64,000 nt of DNA, taken from Chloroflexota bacterium (GTDB lineage Bacteria > Chloroflexota > Anaerolineae > Anaerolineales > VGOW01). The stretch is taken from NCBI GenBank assembly GCA_016197225.1, contig JACPWC010000031.1, forward strand, positions 124,001-188,000, written 5' to 3'. Positions 19,738-29,248 of the stretch are shown here, piece after piece (position 1 is the first letter of the stretch; each line of letters opens with the position of its first letter). The notes below the pieces were generated by a model, which was given only the letters and a program-made list of their open reading frames with translations, ran no database searches and was not told the DNA's origin. A program made the position numbers and the translations under genes.

Positions 19738-22700
19738 TCACTCCCACGTTTCCAACGCCACCCGCCACTCCTGCGCTCTGGCGATGATGCGAACACGCTG
19801 GCGTTCGACGAACACGGCGGCGGTCACAAACAGCAGGCCGGCGCTGAGAATGATCAACCAGCGGATCAACGTGGAGCCGCCGCCAAACAGCACGACCACC
19901 TGCCCGGCCACGTTGAGGGCGCTGGCCGTCACGCCGATGAAGAACGGCGCTTTGAGCCGCCGCGCCGCTCCCCACCAGATCACAAGCAATCCTTCGACGA
20001 GCATGATCACGAAGTGCGGCAGGCCCGCCGCGCCGCCGTTGAGCGACTGGATGAATGAGGTGAGCAGAAGCACCGCCAGCCCGAAGCTTTCGACGACGAG
20101 GGCGAACCACTTGCGCCCGCGCCGCCGCTCCAGGAAGCCTACGCCGCCGAAGTACAGCCCGGCCGGAATAGCGTACAACTGCGGCTCGACCAGATTCTGC
20201 TTGATGAGTAGCAAGGCCCAGGCCACCTGCAACATCGCCATGGCCGTGTAACCCAAACGGTAGTGACGGCCTCGATAGGCGACGGTGAGATAGAGCGCCC
20301 CGGCGAACGCCAGCGCAAACGCGGTGGCTGTGGTGTTCGAGAGGGCAAACGGCACGGTGGCAACGACGGCTAACCCGGTGAGAGTCATGGCAACATTGGT
20401 CAATGGTTTGATCCAAATGTTGAGAGGGATGACTCTTCCCTCCCCTGTCGTGTGCTGTTTCACGACGGGAGAGGGGCCGGCGGCGAGGGCCGCGATCTGG
20501 GCCAGCAGATACAGCCCAAAGCCAATGCCACTAATCACCACCGACGAGTCGGCGAGAGAGACATGCGCCCAACTCAGGTGATAGCCTGTCGCCAGCAGGA
20601 AGAAGCCAAAGGTGAAGTAGGGCAACATACCATCCGACCACAAGGTGGCGAACAGCCCGAGCAAAATGGCAAAGCCGACGGCGACGATGATGGCCGTCTC
20701 GTAGCGCCCCAGGGCGACCGCCTGCCAGAAGATTACGTCGAGCGCGGTGAAGATGAAGAAGGGTTGTGACCAGGAGGGAGTCAGCAGATAACGGAGACAC
20801 GGAGACAGGGAGACAAGGCGACCTTCTCCCTGCCTTCGGCTAAAGATGTAGCCGACGAGAGCCACCAGCCAGGTGAAGCCCAAGAAAGGCAATGCAATGT
20901 ATTGCGGCGGCAAGTTGCTGGGGTTGATGGCGAAGAACGAGAGAAGCCCAACGTGCGCCGCCAGCAAAGCCGGATACAGCCAGGCGAACCGACGGAAGAG
21001 CGCGGCCGAGGCAAAGTAGATGACGGCTCCAGCCGCCAGGGCCAGGGTGAAGGTGAGCGCGTCGGCCTGCGAGAGGATCATCATGCTCAGGCTGAGGGCG
21101 TAAGCCAGCAGGTAGAACGGCAGGGCCGGGTGGGTGAGAGAGTCCTTCAAACCGCCGAGCGGCCTCTTGTGAAAGACGAACCGACCGATGACGATATAGC
21201 CGACGATGAGGGGCAACCAGCCGAGGCCGTACCAGCCCGGTGGAATCGCCAGCGTCATGCCGAGATAGTAAGGCACGGCGGCCAGCCACGCGGCAGGATA
21301 GAGGAACACCGTCTCGCGAAACGCCCAGGCCGAGAGCGCGTAAAGCACCACGCCCGCCGAATAGACTTCGATGGCAAGCAACCTATCACCACTTGCGACC
21401 GCTAAGGCGATGGCGCTCAACAAGTAGCCGGGAGCGAAGAAGGCGAGGGCGAAAGGACTTAGACTTCCGAAGTCTCTCAAGACTTCGGAAGTCTTTCGGC
21501 GATTGAACAGCTGCCCCAATCCAAAGTACACGAACGCCAGCGCCATAAAAATTCCCGACACCCAGGGCGCGGTGAGGGCGTCGTTGTGGCTCAGAGTGAG
21601 CAGGGCCACAATCGGGACGAGGGCGTTGGCGAGATAGAGCCAGAACGCTTGCCGGAAGATGTAGGCTGAAGCGGCGTACACGACGGTGTTAAGCGCCAGC
21701 ACGTAAATGGCGATGACCAGATCATCGAAGGCCATCATTGCCCCAATCGCAGTCAGGGCGTAACCGGCGCTGTAAAGCGGCCAGGTGTACTCGGCCCGCA
21801 CCCGCCGGGCGGCCAGCCCAAAGGCAATGTAGATCGGCGCGGCCAGCGCCAGCCCAAGCCCGCGCCAGGCCAGCGGCACTTGGAGATAGGCCATGAACTG
21901 CGCCAGCCAGACCGGCACGGCATAGGCGGTGACGAAGAGGAAGATGGTGCGCGCGGCGCGTTGCAGAACCGAGGCCGGCCGTTTCTGATAGGGCCAGATG
22001 AAATGGATCAAGTCGCCAAATGAATGGTGATGGCCGTAGTGAGCCAGGGTGTGAGAGGCTAACGATACTACGATGGCGACGGCCAGCGCGTACAAGTTAA
22101 TGACTCGATCTCCCGCCAGCACCGACCACAGGAGGGCAAACCCGGTCAATGAGTAGCCGCCAAGATACAGCCCGTGCGAGTAGCGCACTTTGTTCCGGTC
22201 GAGCAGCAGGGCGGCCAGCAAATGGGCAATGGCCAACGCCGGCCAGACCACGCTGAATTGGGACAGGGTAAGCGCCTGCCCGAAGAGCCGTTCGCCATAA
22301 GCGAAGAAGAACAGGGTGAAGGGAATAAAGGCCAGGGCCGGTTCGACGAAGAGCGGCCAGCGGCTGTGATAGAGCCGCGCCGCCAGCACGACGAAGCCGA
22401 CGGCCAACCCCTGGGCAAGAATCAGCGAGGCGTAATCGGTGGCCAGGGCGGGTCGAATGAGGAAGGCGTAAGTTAATTCATAAGCCGTCAGGGCCAGGCC
22501 GAGGGCGCACAGCGCCGCCGCGCCGAGGCCGAACGGCCAGCGGAAGTTCTGACTGCGCGCGCGGAGCGCGTCAACAATAGAGCCTGCTTCGACATTAATC
22601 ACTAAGCCGCGCTCGACGAGCATATACACAAAAGCCAACAGCACCCACGCCGCCGCATCATATTTGGGCGGCACACTCAGCCAGGTGAAGGCTTGACCAA

Positions 22701-25638
22701 AAGCAATGGGGAAGAGGGCGGCGGTTGCCCAGGCGAACGGAAACTTCTGGAAGCGATATAGGCTGAGGGCTTGCAAGCCGGAAACAATCAACGGCACGGC
22801 CACGCCGATCCATTTCACATTGATCTCATACGCACCCAAGCGCCCGGCCAGCGAGGCAAGCACGGCCAACGCCGCCAGGCTGTGGCCGACAACGTAAAGT
22901 GGAATAGTATAAGGTTGAGTTTGAAACTTGCCCTTGCCGCGCCAGTCGAGCAAAAGGCCAAGCGGAATATAGCCGGCGCTTGCCAGCAAAGCGTAAGCCA
23001 GCGAGTAAGCGTGCGGCGTGAGCGGCGAAAGCTGGAGCGTCAACTGGAACGGCCAGATGAAGAGCGCGGCGGCGATGGCCGACTCGGCAACGCGGCGATA
23101 GAGAGCGGCCAGCGAGGCCATGACGGCTACGGCGATGTAAAGCGTTGCCACCAGCGCAAGTTTGTCGTTCAACGCAACGGCAATGCCGACGACGACCAGC
23201 AGGTAAGCATAGACGTGCGGCGGGAAGCGATAGGCGGCTTTGCGGAGAGCCAGCAATTGCCCGCCGCCCACGTAAACCAGCGCCAGCGCGGCAAGCACAA
23301 CGCCAAACCACGGGCGGGCAATGTTGGTTCCCCATCCTGCAACGCCGATCCAGATCGGAATCAACAGACCAATCGGCCACAAGAAAATGTCCTGCTGGAT
23401 GTCAGACGGTAACCAGTTGACAAAGTTGGAGAGGCCGGGGTGGCCGCCACTGTCGTGGATGACCGCCGAGGCCACATAAACCGCAAGCACGCCAGTGAGG
23501 GCAACGAGCGAGGGAATGTTGAACCACGAGTCGGCGGTGATGGCGTAGTTGATCAGCAGGCCAAGCACAGCCAGCGGCGCGAGAGCGTGCGCCCACAAGT
23601 GGAGCCACATCGCGTATTTGTCGGCGCGGCGCAAGAGGGCGGCAGTTGCCAGGTAGATCAGCGCCAGCCCGGCCCCGGCGGAGGCCAACCACGCGCCGCC
23701 CTGTCCCGCTTCGAGATAGACCAGCCATTGATCAACAGCCAGCATGAACGGCGCGATGAACAATCCGGCGGCGAAGAAGGCAAAGGCGGATCGGCGGAAG
23801 AAGTAGGCGCACCAGCCCAGCACCAGCGCGGCCAGCGCCAGCGCGGTGATGCCTGCCCACAAGTCCACGAAGAGGAGCGTAACTGCTCCGGTGACAATGG
23901 CGACGACGAGCAGGCCAAACCCGGCCAGATTCGCCGCGCCGCGATAACGGTTGCGCGGCGGCGCAAAATCCGGGAGGCGTTGATAGAGGGCGCGGCCAGC
24001 GAGGATGTAAACCGGCGCAAGCGTTGCGGCGACGGTTGCGTACCACTCAACCGGCAGGGGTGAGGCGCGCAAACCCAACATCACCGCGCCGATGGAACTC
24101 CAGATTGAAGCATGAGCAAAGAAGACGGCGGGGAAGGCCGAGGCCAGCAGGCCGTAGCCGACGGCGGCGAACAGGAACACAGCCATTTGCCCGAACGCCG
24201 AATTGCCGGGGACGGGCAGGACGAGGAACATACTGACCGGCAGAAGGAGTTGCGGCAGATGACGAGTCGCCTGAGCGAGATCGCGCCAACCACCGCCTTG
24301 CCGTTTCAACGGGGAAGCCGCCACCAACATCCCGACCGCCGAGGCCGCCGCCGAAGCGATCCACCATTCGAGCGGCAGGCCCAACAGGCTGGTGAAAGCC
24401 AGCAGGGTGCTGGTCGCGCCGATGAGGGTGATGTAAGCAAAGAACTCGCCGCGCACCCGCCAGGCGGTGAAGGTGTAAAGCGCGGTGCAGAAGACTGAGG
24501 CAATGAGCCAGTACACATCCACTTGCCCGCGCAGGCCCCCGATTTGATAGACGGCGGCGAAGTCCACTGCCACCAACAACGCGCCGATGCCGGTGAACAC
24601 TCCGCCCGCCTCAGGCAGTTTGAGGCGCGCCCGCATGAAGAAGCCGCTGGCATAAAACGTGAGCGGCACAGCGGCGATGAAGCCAAGTTTCAACAAGGGA
24701 TGGAAAAATTGCCAGTAGGCCACAACCAGCACGATGGCCGAGACCACGATCATGAATGCGCCCAAGTAGAGCAGGCCGCGCAGAAGCGCGCCGGAGACGA
24801 CGAGGCCCCAGGCCTTTTCCCATATCTTGCTCCAATCAATCGGCGGTGCGGGCGGCTTGGCAGGTTTTGCCGGAGCCGCCGGGGCCGCGGCTGGTGCAGG
24901 TTGAGATGCAACCGATGCCGGGACTACGACTTTCTTAGGCGGGTGAATCGGCGGCGCAACGGGAGCCGCTGAAGAGGCCGCTAGTGCAGGTGCTGGAGCA
25001 GGTGTGGCGGGAGTCGGCGTAAGCGGCGCGCCCTGCATGAGGGCAGTGCGTTTGAGTTTCAGGTTCCCCAGCAGAGTCTTGGCCTCATCAGGCGCAATAT
25101 GGCCGCCCTCCGCCCATCTCTCCACTGATCCGAGGACAAATTCAAGCACTCGCAACTCGTCGGGCGGTTCCAGGTTGATGGTTTGCCCGGCCAGTTTGCC
25201 GCGCAACTCCTCAGCCCGTGTGGCAAGATGGTGACTCAGTTTGCCTGCCGAGGCGATGCTGATGATGCCGGCGTTGGTCCAGGCTGGAATGAGTTGGCGA
25301 GTGGCTTCAACCAGACCTAAAGCGCGGACAACCCCCTGATCTGCTAAAGGGAAGGTCGAAACAGGCGGGGGCTGAGAGGCAACTGCTAGTTTTGCAGGCG
25401 TTGGCAGAGCCGGGGCGGCGGGCAACCTGGCGCGGGTGGCCTCAAGCTGTTTTGCGGCTGTGCTACGCAACACGGTGTAGATATCGGGCCTGAGGTCTTT
25501 CGCCTGCTCGTCAAGCCAGGCCAGCACATAATCGAGATGCTCCAGCTTTTCGAGCGCCGACCGGTCGTACGTCTCGCCGCAGGATGAGCACTTGAACAAA
25601 GCTGTTGTAGAAACGTGGTTGCAGTTTGGGCATTTCAT
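19738..25638 (-). CDS. giant zinc-ribbon polytopic membrane protein (SCO7613/DUF2157-like)
   Basis: 1966 aa. It starts with a zinc ribbon (Cys3, Cys6, Cys17, Cys20 in MKCPNCNH...FKCSSCGE), then a helical soluble region and an Ala/Pro-rich linker to about 270. The remainder is an almost continuous array of roughly 50 hydrophobic helices in a repetitive pattern (AL.LVY.A.G..L). It resembles the 'SCO7613 C-terminal domain' membrane proteins of actinobacteria and Chloroflexota, whose function is not known. RBS CAGGAGATTGCCCC. Palindromic repeats are inserted in frame at 20438-20475 and 21461-21494 and probably near 20770-20850. First gene of the leftward group continuing to 16.6 kb. Confidence 0.85.
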   Translation of the reverse strand: MKCPNCNHVSTTALFKCSSCGETYDRSALEKLEHLDYVLAWLDEQAKDLRPDIYTVLRSTAAKQLEATRARLPAAPALPTPAKLAVASQPPPVSTFPLADQGVVRALGLVEATRQLIPAWTNAGIISIASAGKLSHHLATRAEELRGKLAGQTINLEPPDELRVLEFVLGSVERWAEGGHIAPDEAKTLLGNLKLKRTALMQGAPLTPTPATPAPAPALAASSAAPVAPPIHPPKKVVVPASVASQPAPAAAPAAPAKPAKPPAPPIDWSKIWEKAWGLVVSGALLRGLLYLGAFMIVVSAIVLVVAYWQFFHPLLKLGFIAAVPLTFYASGFFMRARLKLPEAGGVFTGIGALLVAVDFAAVYQIGGLRGQVDVYWLIASVFCTALYTFTAWRVRGEFFAYITLIGATSTLLAFTSLLGLPLEWWIASAAASAVGMLVAASPLKRQGGGWRDLAQATRHLPQLLLPVSMFLVLPVPGNSAFGQMAVFLFAAVGYGLLASAFPAVFFAHASIWSSIGAVMLGLRASPLPVEWYATVAATLAPVYILAGRALYQRLPDFAPPRNRYRGAANLAGFGLLVVAIVTGAVTLLFVDLWAGITALALAALVLGWCAYFFRRSAFAFFAAGLFIAPFMLAVDQWLVYLEAGQGGAWLASAGAGLALIYLATAALLRRADKYAMWLHLWAHALAPLAVLGLLINYAITADSWFNIPSLVALTGVLAVYVASAVIHDSGGHPGLSNFVNWLPSDIQQDIFLWPIGLLIPIWIGVAGWGTNIARPWFGVVLAALALVYVGGGQLLALRKAAYRFPPHVYAYLLVVVGIAVALNDKLALVATLYIAVAVMASLAALYRRVAESAIAAALFIWPFQLTLQLSPLTPHAYSLAYALLASAGYIPLGLLLDWRGKGKFQTQPYTIPLYVVGHSLAALAVLASLAGRLGAYEINVKWIGVAVPLIVSGLQALSLYRFQKFPFAWATAALFPIAFGQAFTWLSVPPKYDAAAWVLLAFVYMLVERGLVINVEAGSIVDALRARSQNFRWPFGLGAAALCALGLALTAYELTYAFLIRPALATDYASLILAQGLAVGFVVLAARLYHSRWPLFVEPALAFIPFTLFFFAYGERLFGQALTLSQFSVVWPALAIAHLLAALLLDRNKVRYSHGLYLGGYSLTGFALLWSVLAGDRVINLYALAVAIVVSLASHTLAHYGHHHSFGDLIHFIWPYQKRPASVLQRAARTIFLFVTAYAVPVWLAQFMAYLQVPLAWRGLGLALAAPIYIAFGLAARRVRAEYTWPLYSAGYALTAIGAMMAFDDLVIAIYVLALNTVVYAASAYIFRQAFWLYLANALVPIVALLTLSHNDALTAPWVSGIFMALAFVYFGLGQLFNRRKTSEVLRDFGSLSPFALAFFAPGYLLSAIALAVASGDRLLAIEVYSAGVVLYALSAWAFRETVFLYPAAWLAAVPYYLGMTLAIPPGWYGLGWLPLIVGYIVIGRFVFHKRPLGGLKDSLTHPALPFYLLAYALSLSMMILSQADALTFTLALAAGAVIYFASAALFRRFAWLYPALLAAHVGLLSFFAINPSNLPPQYIALPFLGFTWLVALVGYIFSRRQGEGRLVSLSPCLRYLLTPSWSQPFFIFTALDVIFWQAVALGRYETAIIVAVGFAILLGLFATLWSDGMLPYFTFGFFLLATGYHLSWAHVSLADSSVVISGIGFGLYLLAQIAALAAGPSPVVKQHTTGEGRVIPLNIWIKPLTNVAMTLTGLAVVATVPFALSNTTATAFALAFAGALYLTVAYRGRHYRLGYTAMAMLQVAWALLLIKQNLVEPQLYAIPAGLYFGGVGFLERRRGRKWFALVVESFGLAVLLLTSFIQSLNGGAAGLPHFVIMLVEGLLVIWWGAARRLKAPFFIGVTASALNVAGQVVVLFGGGSTLIRWLIILSAGLLFVTAAVFVERQRVRIIARAQEWRVALETWE
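20438..20475. repeat. in-frame palindrome in the giant membrane protein gene
   Basis: CCCTCCCCTGTCGTG / CACGACGGGAGAGGG, 13 of 15 paired, 8-nt loop. It encodes part of a polar SPVVKQHTTGEGRV stretch that interrupts otherwise hydrophobic sequence. Confidence 0.65.
21461..21494. repeat. in-frame palindrome in the giant membrane protein gene
   Basis: Perfect 14-bp arms AGACTTCCGAAGTC / GACTTCGGAAGTCT with loop TCTCAA. It encodes KTSEVLRDFGSL, a polar loop between two membrane helices. Confidence 0.75.
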
Positions 25639-25686
25639 GGGGCAATCTCCTGAGACCTATCAGGTGGGCGCAGTAAATACTGCGAC

Positions 25687-26208
25687 TCAGCGGCGTATTG
25701 GCGTGCCTGTTGCGTCTGCAATGAGTTGGGCAATAGCGTTCGCGCGCGCCTCAGCCGTTCCACCTGATACGCTTCCAAACCGGATTGTTTCGCCCTCGTT
25801 CAGGAGCGCCTGAATGTCTATGTGGGTTATTCCCATAGGCCCCTCACGCGAGATCAGGCCAATGTGCCCTATATTCGAAAAGAGAATCTGCCGTGTCGGT
25901 GTACCGCGCCCAATTTCCAATACCCTTGAGTTAGCGTTGAGGTAGACCGATGGCGTTAGCATGCTGCGGGTTAGGCCAAATATCACTATCGTCAAGATAG
26001 CTACGGCACCCAGGCCTCCCCCTTCCTGACTAGATTCCTGGCCACTAAACAAGTCCGCCACCACAAATTGCAGTGCCAAGAGCAGAAAAAATCCCAGGCC
26101 CACGATGATCACCCAGGTTGTGAACGTCCGTTTTTTGAAAGTAATGTTGCCGTCTTTGGTCTTTACGCAGGTTGCGCCATCCATAGCTATAGCAGTTTTG
26201 GATTTCAT
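25687..26208 (-). CDS. two-helix membrane protein with PH-like/DUF6232-type C-terminus, unknown function
   Basis: 173 aa from ATG 26208 with AAAAGGAGCGA as RBS. A soluble N-terminus (DGATCVKTKDGNITFKKRTF), two membrane helices (about 36-56 and 72-92), then a domain with VYLNANSRVLEIGRGTPTRQ and QALLNEGETIRFGSVSG, resembling the small PH-like membrane domains found in Actinobacteria/Chloroflexota; family not certain. A shortened, frameshifted paralog sits at 29249-29607. Unlike that paralog, this gene lacks the TGACA-box array and has a 19-bp inverted repeat upstream instead. Confidence 0.75.
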   Translation of the reverse strand: MKSKTAIAMDGATCVKTKDGNITFKKRTFTTWVIIVGLGFFLLLALQFVVADLFSGQESSQEGGGLGAVAILTIVIFGLTRSMLTPSVYLNANSRVLEIGRGTPTRQILFSNIGHIGLISREGPMGITHIDIQALLNEGETIRFGSVSGGTAEARANAIAQLIADATGTPIRR

Positions 26209-26254
26209 CGGAGTCGCTCCTTTTCCAGAGTTGAACATTTGCCGGTTGCGCTTG

Positions 26255-26320
26255 AGACCTGTCAGGTGGGCGCGTCAAACCTATTTTGGTGAGACTTTAC
26301 TGCGCCCACCTGACAGGTCT
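26255..26320. repeat. 19-bp perfect inverted repeat (AGACCTGTCAGGTGGGCGC)
   Basis: Arms 26255-26273 and 26302-26320 are perfect complements around a 28-nt loop. Lies between two minus-strand genes and could terminate the upstream one. Related sequences occur at 25651-25675 and 29158-29231. Confidence 0.7.
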
Positions 26321-26327
26321 GGGCCGA

Positions 26328-26657
26328 TTAGTTTTGAAGCGCGGCCATGAGCCAAATCACGGCGATAGAGGCGGCGAAAGTCGTCACTATTCCGGCGAGA
26401 ATCCACCAGCGCCGCTTGACGGCCAGAAAAATCAGAATACCTATGTTGATGACGGCAAGGAAACCGAGCAAAATAAACGTCAAACCAAAACATCCAAAAC
26501 CAACGCAGGGCACCAACACCGTTAGAATCGCCGACAGAAAAATTGTTGCTACGGCGTTGAGCGTGGGCCAGCCAATGAAACCAGTGAGAAATTGAGATGC
26601 TCGTTGTCGCCAGGAGTTGGCTGGCTTTTCAGATGTGGAGAGCTGTTCGTTCGACAT
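26328..26657 (-). CDS. membrane protein of the GFxGW-N helix-cap family (stand-alone)
   Basis: 109 aa from ATG 26657 with AAAGGAA at good spacing; the upstream ATG at 26726 lies in the regulatory motif. After a short polar N-terminus (SNEQLSTSEKPANSWRQR) comes the domain SQFLTGFIGWPTLNAVATIF, then three more helices with INIGILIFLAVKRRWWILAG. The same domain ends the 26796-28301 protein and recurs in genes at 36.3-38.6 and 39.6 kb. Function unknown. Preceded by the three-box TGACA array. Confidence 0.75.
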   Translation of the reverse strand: MSNEQLSTSEKPANSWRQRASQFLTGFIGWPTLNAVATIFLSAILTVLVPCVGFGCFGLTFILLGFLAVINIGILIFLAVKRRWWILAGIVTTFAASIAVIWLMAALQN

Positions 26658-26697
26658 TGTTGAAATTCCTTTCTGATGCTCATTTGACGCGTTTATC

Positions 26698-26740
26698 ACT
26701 GTCAAAGCCAGAGGCAAAGGTGTCAAAAGCTGTCACTTTT
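26698..26740 (-). promoter_or_regulatory. TGACA three-box regulatory array, copy A
   Basis: On the minus strand TGACA boxes occur with start-to-start spacings of 10 and 21 bp, i.e. one and two helical turns, with a conserved CACCTTTGCCTCTG between boxes 2 and 3. The array ends 41 bp before the start codon at 26657. The third box (TTGACA) is placed like a -35. Confidence 0.65.
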
Positions 26741-26795
26741 CATGAGCAGTTGTCAGCCCAGTGTACAAACCGGCGGCCAGGCAAGAAGCACTATT

Positions 26796-28301
26796 TCACT
26801 TGTTGATGAGCCAAATTACGGTGATAGAGGCAACGAAAGCCGTCGCCGCCCCTGCGGCAATCCATCCGCGCCGCCTGGCGGCTAGGAAAATAAGGGCAAC
26901 GATATTGAGGAGGGCTAGGAAAGCAGTCGCTAAAAGTCCCGCCATGAAAACAAGCCCAAAGCCGCCAGTGCTGGGCAAGATCGCATCCAGCATCGAAATC
27001 ACCATAGCGTTGAGCAAAGGCCATCCGATGAAACCGACGACGAATTGGCGAACCCTTTTTCCGGCTGTTATGTCGGCAACAGCCAGAACGATCAGCATCA
27101 GCCCAAAGGCAGTGATACTCAACCCAGATAGAATCGACTTAACAGCGGCCAACGATTCCACGTTTTGTGGTGGTGCACCCGCGTTTGGATCAAAGACACC
27201 TAACCCACCAGCATCCCCAATCCACACCCGACCTTGCTGATCAAAAGCGAATACCGGCCAGCTCAGATTACGAAGCCCGCTGTTAGACGGCGTGTAGGAA
27301 GTCCATTGATTGTCAGCAGTTAATACGCTAAGCCCGCCATACTGGGCTCCAATCCAAGCCTGACCTTGATGATCAAATGCTACTGTCACAATATTCGCGG
27401 CATCCATGTCGAGAGCATCCGTTCCTAACCCATACTCGGCCTGTGAAAAGTGCTTCCAGCTTTCATCGGATCCAACTACGCTGATTCCAGAATAAGCGGC
27501 GGCAACCCACACTTGGCCTTGCTGATCTGTAGCCAGAGCATTCAGTCGTTCATCTTTCAAGTCAGAGTTGGTGCGGTTGTAAGCCGTCCACTGGCCATCT
27601 GGAGCCAGTACGTAGATTCCGTTGTCATAAGTTCCTACCCATACCCGGCCACGACCATCAACAGTCAGGGTTTCAATATAGTCATAACCCAAGCCGGAAT
27701 TGGCGCTGGTGTAAATTGTCCAACTGCCGTCGGGTTCCAATACTCTCAACCCGCCGCCGCTGGTTCCTACCCACACCCGGCCTTGAGTGTCAATAATAAT
27801 GGCTTGCACCCAGTCCGCTTCGTAGTTGGAATCATCAGCTTTATAACTCTTCCACGTGCCGTCAGGAGCAAGCATGGTCAGTCCGTCAAACTCGGTTCCC
27901 ACCCACCCCCGGCCCTGGTCGTCAACAGCGACGGCACTCACGCTGCCACCTGACAATCCTGAGTTAGCACTATTGTACGTTGTCACCTGACCGTCAGGCG
28001 CAATCATCTTAAGTTCCCCCCCTTTGGTCCCAGCCCAAACGCGTCCTTCAGTGTCAATGGTCAACGCTTGCACCCAGTTGTCAGTCTCAATAGAATTTTC
28101 ATTCGTGATGTACTCAGTCCAAGCTTGACCCCCGGAAACAGTCTGAACCTGACCTTTGGAATCAGCAATGGCGCGGTCAATCCAAACCAGACCAATGATG
28201 GAAGCGACGAGCAAAACGGCGAATACGGCGGCGGCCACTTTTCCCCAGGTCGCGAAGGCCAGCCAAGCAGTCGGGGCAGGGTGTAATTGTTGATCTGCCA
28301 T
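26796..28301 (-). CDS. seven-repeat propeller sensor-like protein with C-terminal membrane cap
   Basis: 501 aa from ATG 28301 (AGAGGGAAACAAC as RBS; the longer frame starts inside the regulatory array). One N-terminal membrane helix (about 13-35), then seven 'two-component regulator propeller' repeats, each with D.(Q/E)GRVWVGT-type cores (GRVWAGT, GRGWVGT, GRVWVGT twice, GQVWVAA, GQAWIGA, GRVWIGD), enough for one seven-bladed ring. It ends with the GFIGWPLLNAMV membrane cap shared with the neighbour. No kinase or DNA-binding domain follows, so this is a sensor module without its usual output. Preceded by TGACA array B. Confidence 0.85.
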   Translation of the reverse strand: MADQQLHPAPTAWLAFATWGKVAAAVFAVLLVASIIGLVWIDRAIADSKGQVQTVSGGQAWTEYITNENSIETDNWVQALTIDTEGRVWAGTKGGELKMIAPDGQVTTYNSANSGLSGGSVSAVAVDDQGRGWVGTEFDGLTMLAPDGTWKSYKADDSNYEADWVQAIIIDTQGRVWVGTSGGGLRVLEPDGSWTIYTSANSGLGYDYIETLTVDGRGRVWVGTYDNGIYVLAPDGQWTAYNRTNSDLKDERLNALATDQQGQVWVAAAYSGISVVGSDESWKHFSQAEYGLGTDALDMDAANIVTVAFDHQGQAWIGAQYGGLSVLTADNQWTSYTPSNSGLRNLSWPVFAFDQQGRVWIGDAGGLGVFDPNAGAPPQNVESLAAVKSILSGLSITAFGLMLIVLAVADITAGKRVRQFVVGFIGWPLLNAMVISMLDAILPSTGGFGLVFMAGLLATAFLALLNIVALIFLAARRRGWIAAGAATAFVASITVIWLINK

Positions 28302-28325
28302 GTTGTTTCCCTCTTTCTGTTTTCT

Positions 28326-28348
28326 AAGGTGTTTACAGTGAACACCTT
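28326..28348. promoter_or_regulatory. operator-like palindrome between array B and its gene
   Basis: AAGGTGTT / AACACCTT arms with a 7-nt spacer, 25 bp upstream of the start at 28301, in the position of a core promoter. Absent from the other arrays, so perhaps a gene-specific operator. Confidence 0.4.
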
Positions 28349-28352
28349 TACG

Positions 28353-28395
28353 ACTGTCAAAGCCAGAGGCAAAGGTGTCAAAAGCTGTCACTTTT
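28353..28395 (-). promoter_or_regulatory. TGACA three-box regulatory array, copy B
   Basis: Almost identical to copy A, including GACACCTTTGCCTCTGGC and the 10/21-bp box spacing. Precedes the propeller gene. Confidence 0.65.
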
Positions 28396-28522
28396 ATAAA
28401 ACTGCTCCGATGACGCTTCGGCAAAGCCCGACCAGCGACTCCACCTACGCCTCAAGTGACTGTCACCGGCTTCAAAACCTTGAACTTCAAGCCGTCTCGG
28501 GCCGGTGACTGTCACCTAAACG

Positions 28523-29065
28523 CTACGGGCATGCGCCCGTCCAGTGAATGACATATCGGGCGGTGTTCTGCGTCCCCTGGAAGATAACGGCGTAGTCACC
28601 GGGCGGGCTGGCGGGCTGAAACCCGACGTTGATGGATGGAGCCGGGAAAGGGACGGAGGTGTCAGGCTGAGGATCGGGGCGATCAATCGTAATCGTGTAA
28701 TTCTCCTCTACCGGAAACCCGGCGACGCCGACTTCAAAAACACAAGTGCCGTTATCCAACTTGAAAGCTCTGATCAGGCTGGCGCTGACTGCCGGGATAG
28801 GCGGAGGAGGTTGCGTCGGCGGGAGAGTAGGCTTCGGGGTTGGAGTCTCCGTTGCCGTCTCGGTTGGCGTGGGCGTGTCAGTCGGCGTGTGAGTCGGCGT
28901 CGCCGTCGGCGTGTCCGTAGCCGTTGCAGTGGCCGTCGGCGTATTTGTGGGCCGGAGTGTGTTTGTCGGCAGGGGCGTTGCCGTCGGTTCCGGCGTGGCG
29001 GGCTGACAGGCTGTTACCAGGAACACCAAAGCAATGAGGGTGAGAGCGAGGGATTTCTTGTTCAT
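28523..29065 (-). CDS. secreted lipoprotein with Pro/Thr-rich linker
   Basis: 180 aa from ATG 29065 (AAAGGAGA as RBS). Lipoprotein signal peptide MNKKSLALTLIALVFLVTAC with lipobox VTAC (Cys20), a long TPT-type linker (about 21-85), then a small beta domain containing IRAFKLDNGTCVFEVGVAGF and ending HWTGACP, with two cysteines that could form a disulfide. Displayed on the outer face of the membrane; a substrate of the Lgt encoded at 38.7 kb. Function unknown. Same plan as 29817-30575. Preceded by TGACA array C. Confidence 0.8.
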   Translation of the reverse strand: MNKKSLALTLIALVFLVTACQPATPEPTATPLPTNTLRPTNTPTATATATDTPTATPTHTPTDTPTPTETATETPTPKPTLPPTQPPPPIPAVSASLIRAFKLDNGTCVFEVGVAGFPVEENYTITIDRPDPQPDTSVPFPAPSINVGFQPASPPGDYAVIFQGTQNTARYVIHWTGACP

Positions 29066-29104
29066 GGGAAAGTCTCCTTTGAAATACATTTGACGACTCC
29101 CGCC

Positions 29105-29145
29105 CTGTCATTGACAGAGGCAAAGGTGTCAAAAGCTGTCATCTT
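29105..29145 (-). promoter_or_regulatory. TGACA three-box regulatory array, copy C
   Basis: The three boxes keep the 10 and 21 bp spacings although the bases just before box 3 differ from copies A and B (TCAA instead of GCTT); box 3 reads ATGACA. Confidence 0.65.
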
Positions 29146-29248
29146 GGCAGATTCCCAAGAGACCTGTCACGCGAAGCGGGCGCAGTAAAGTTCGCTAACA
29201 CATGCTTCCAGCACGCCCACCTGACAGGTCTGATTGACTGCATAGGCG

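Noticed and set aside
28326-28348. Intrinsic terminator in the leader of the propeller gene
   Set aside because: The stem is short and A+T-rich without U tract and lies between promoter-like boxes and the RBS; operator more likely.
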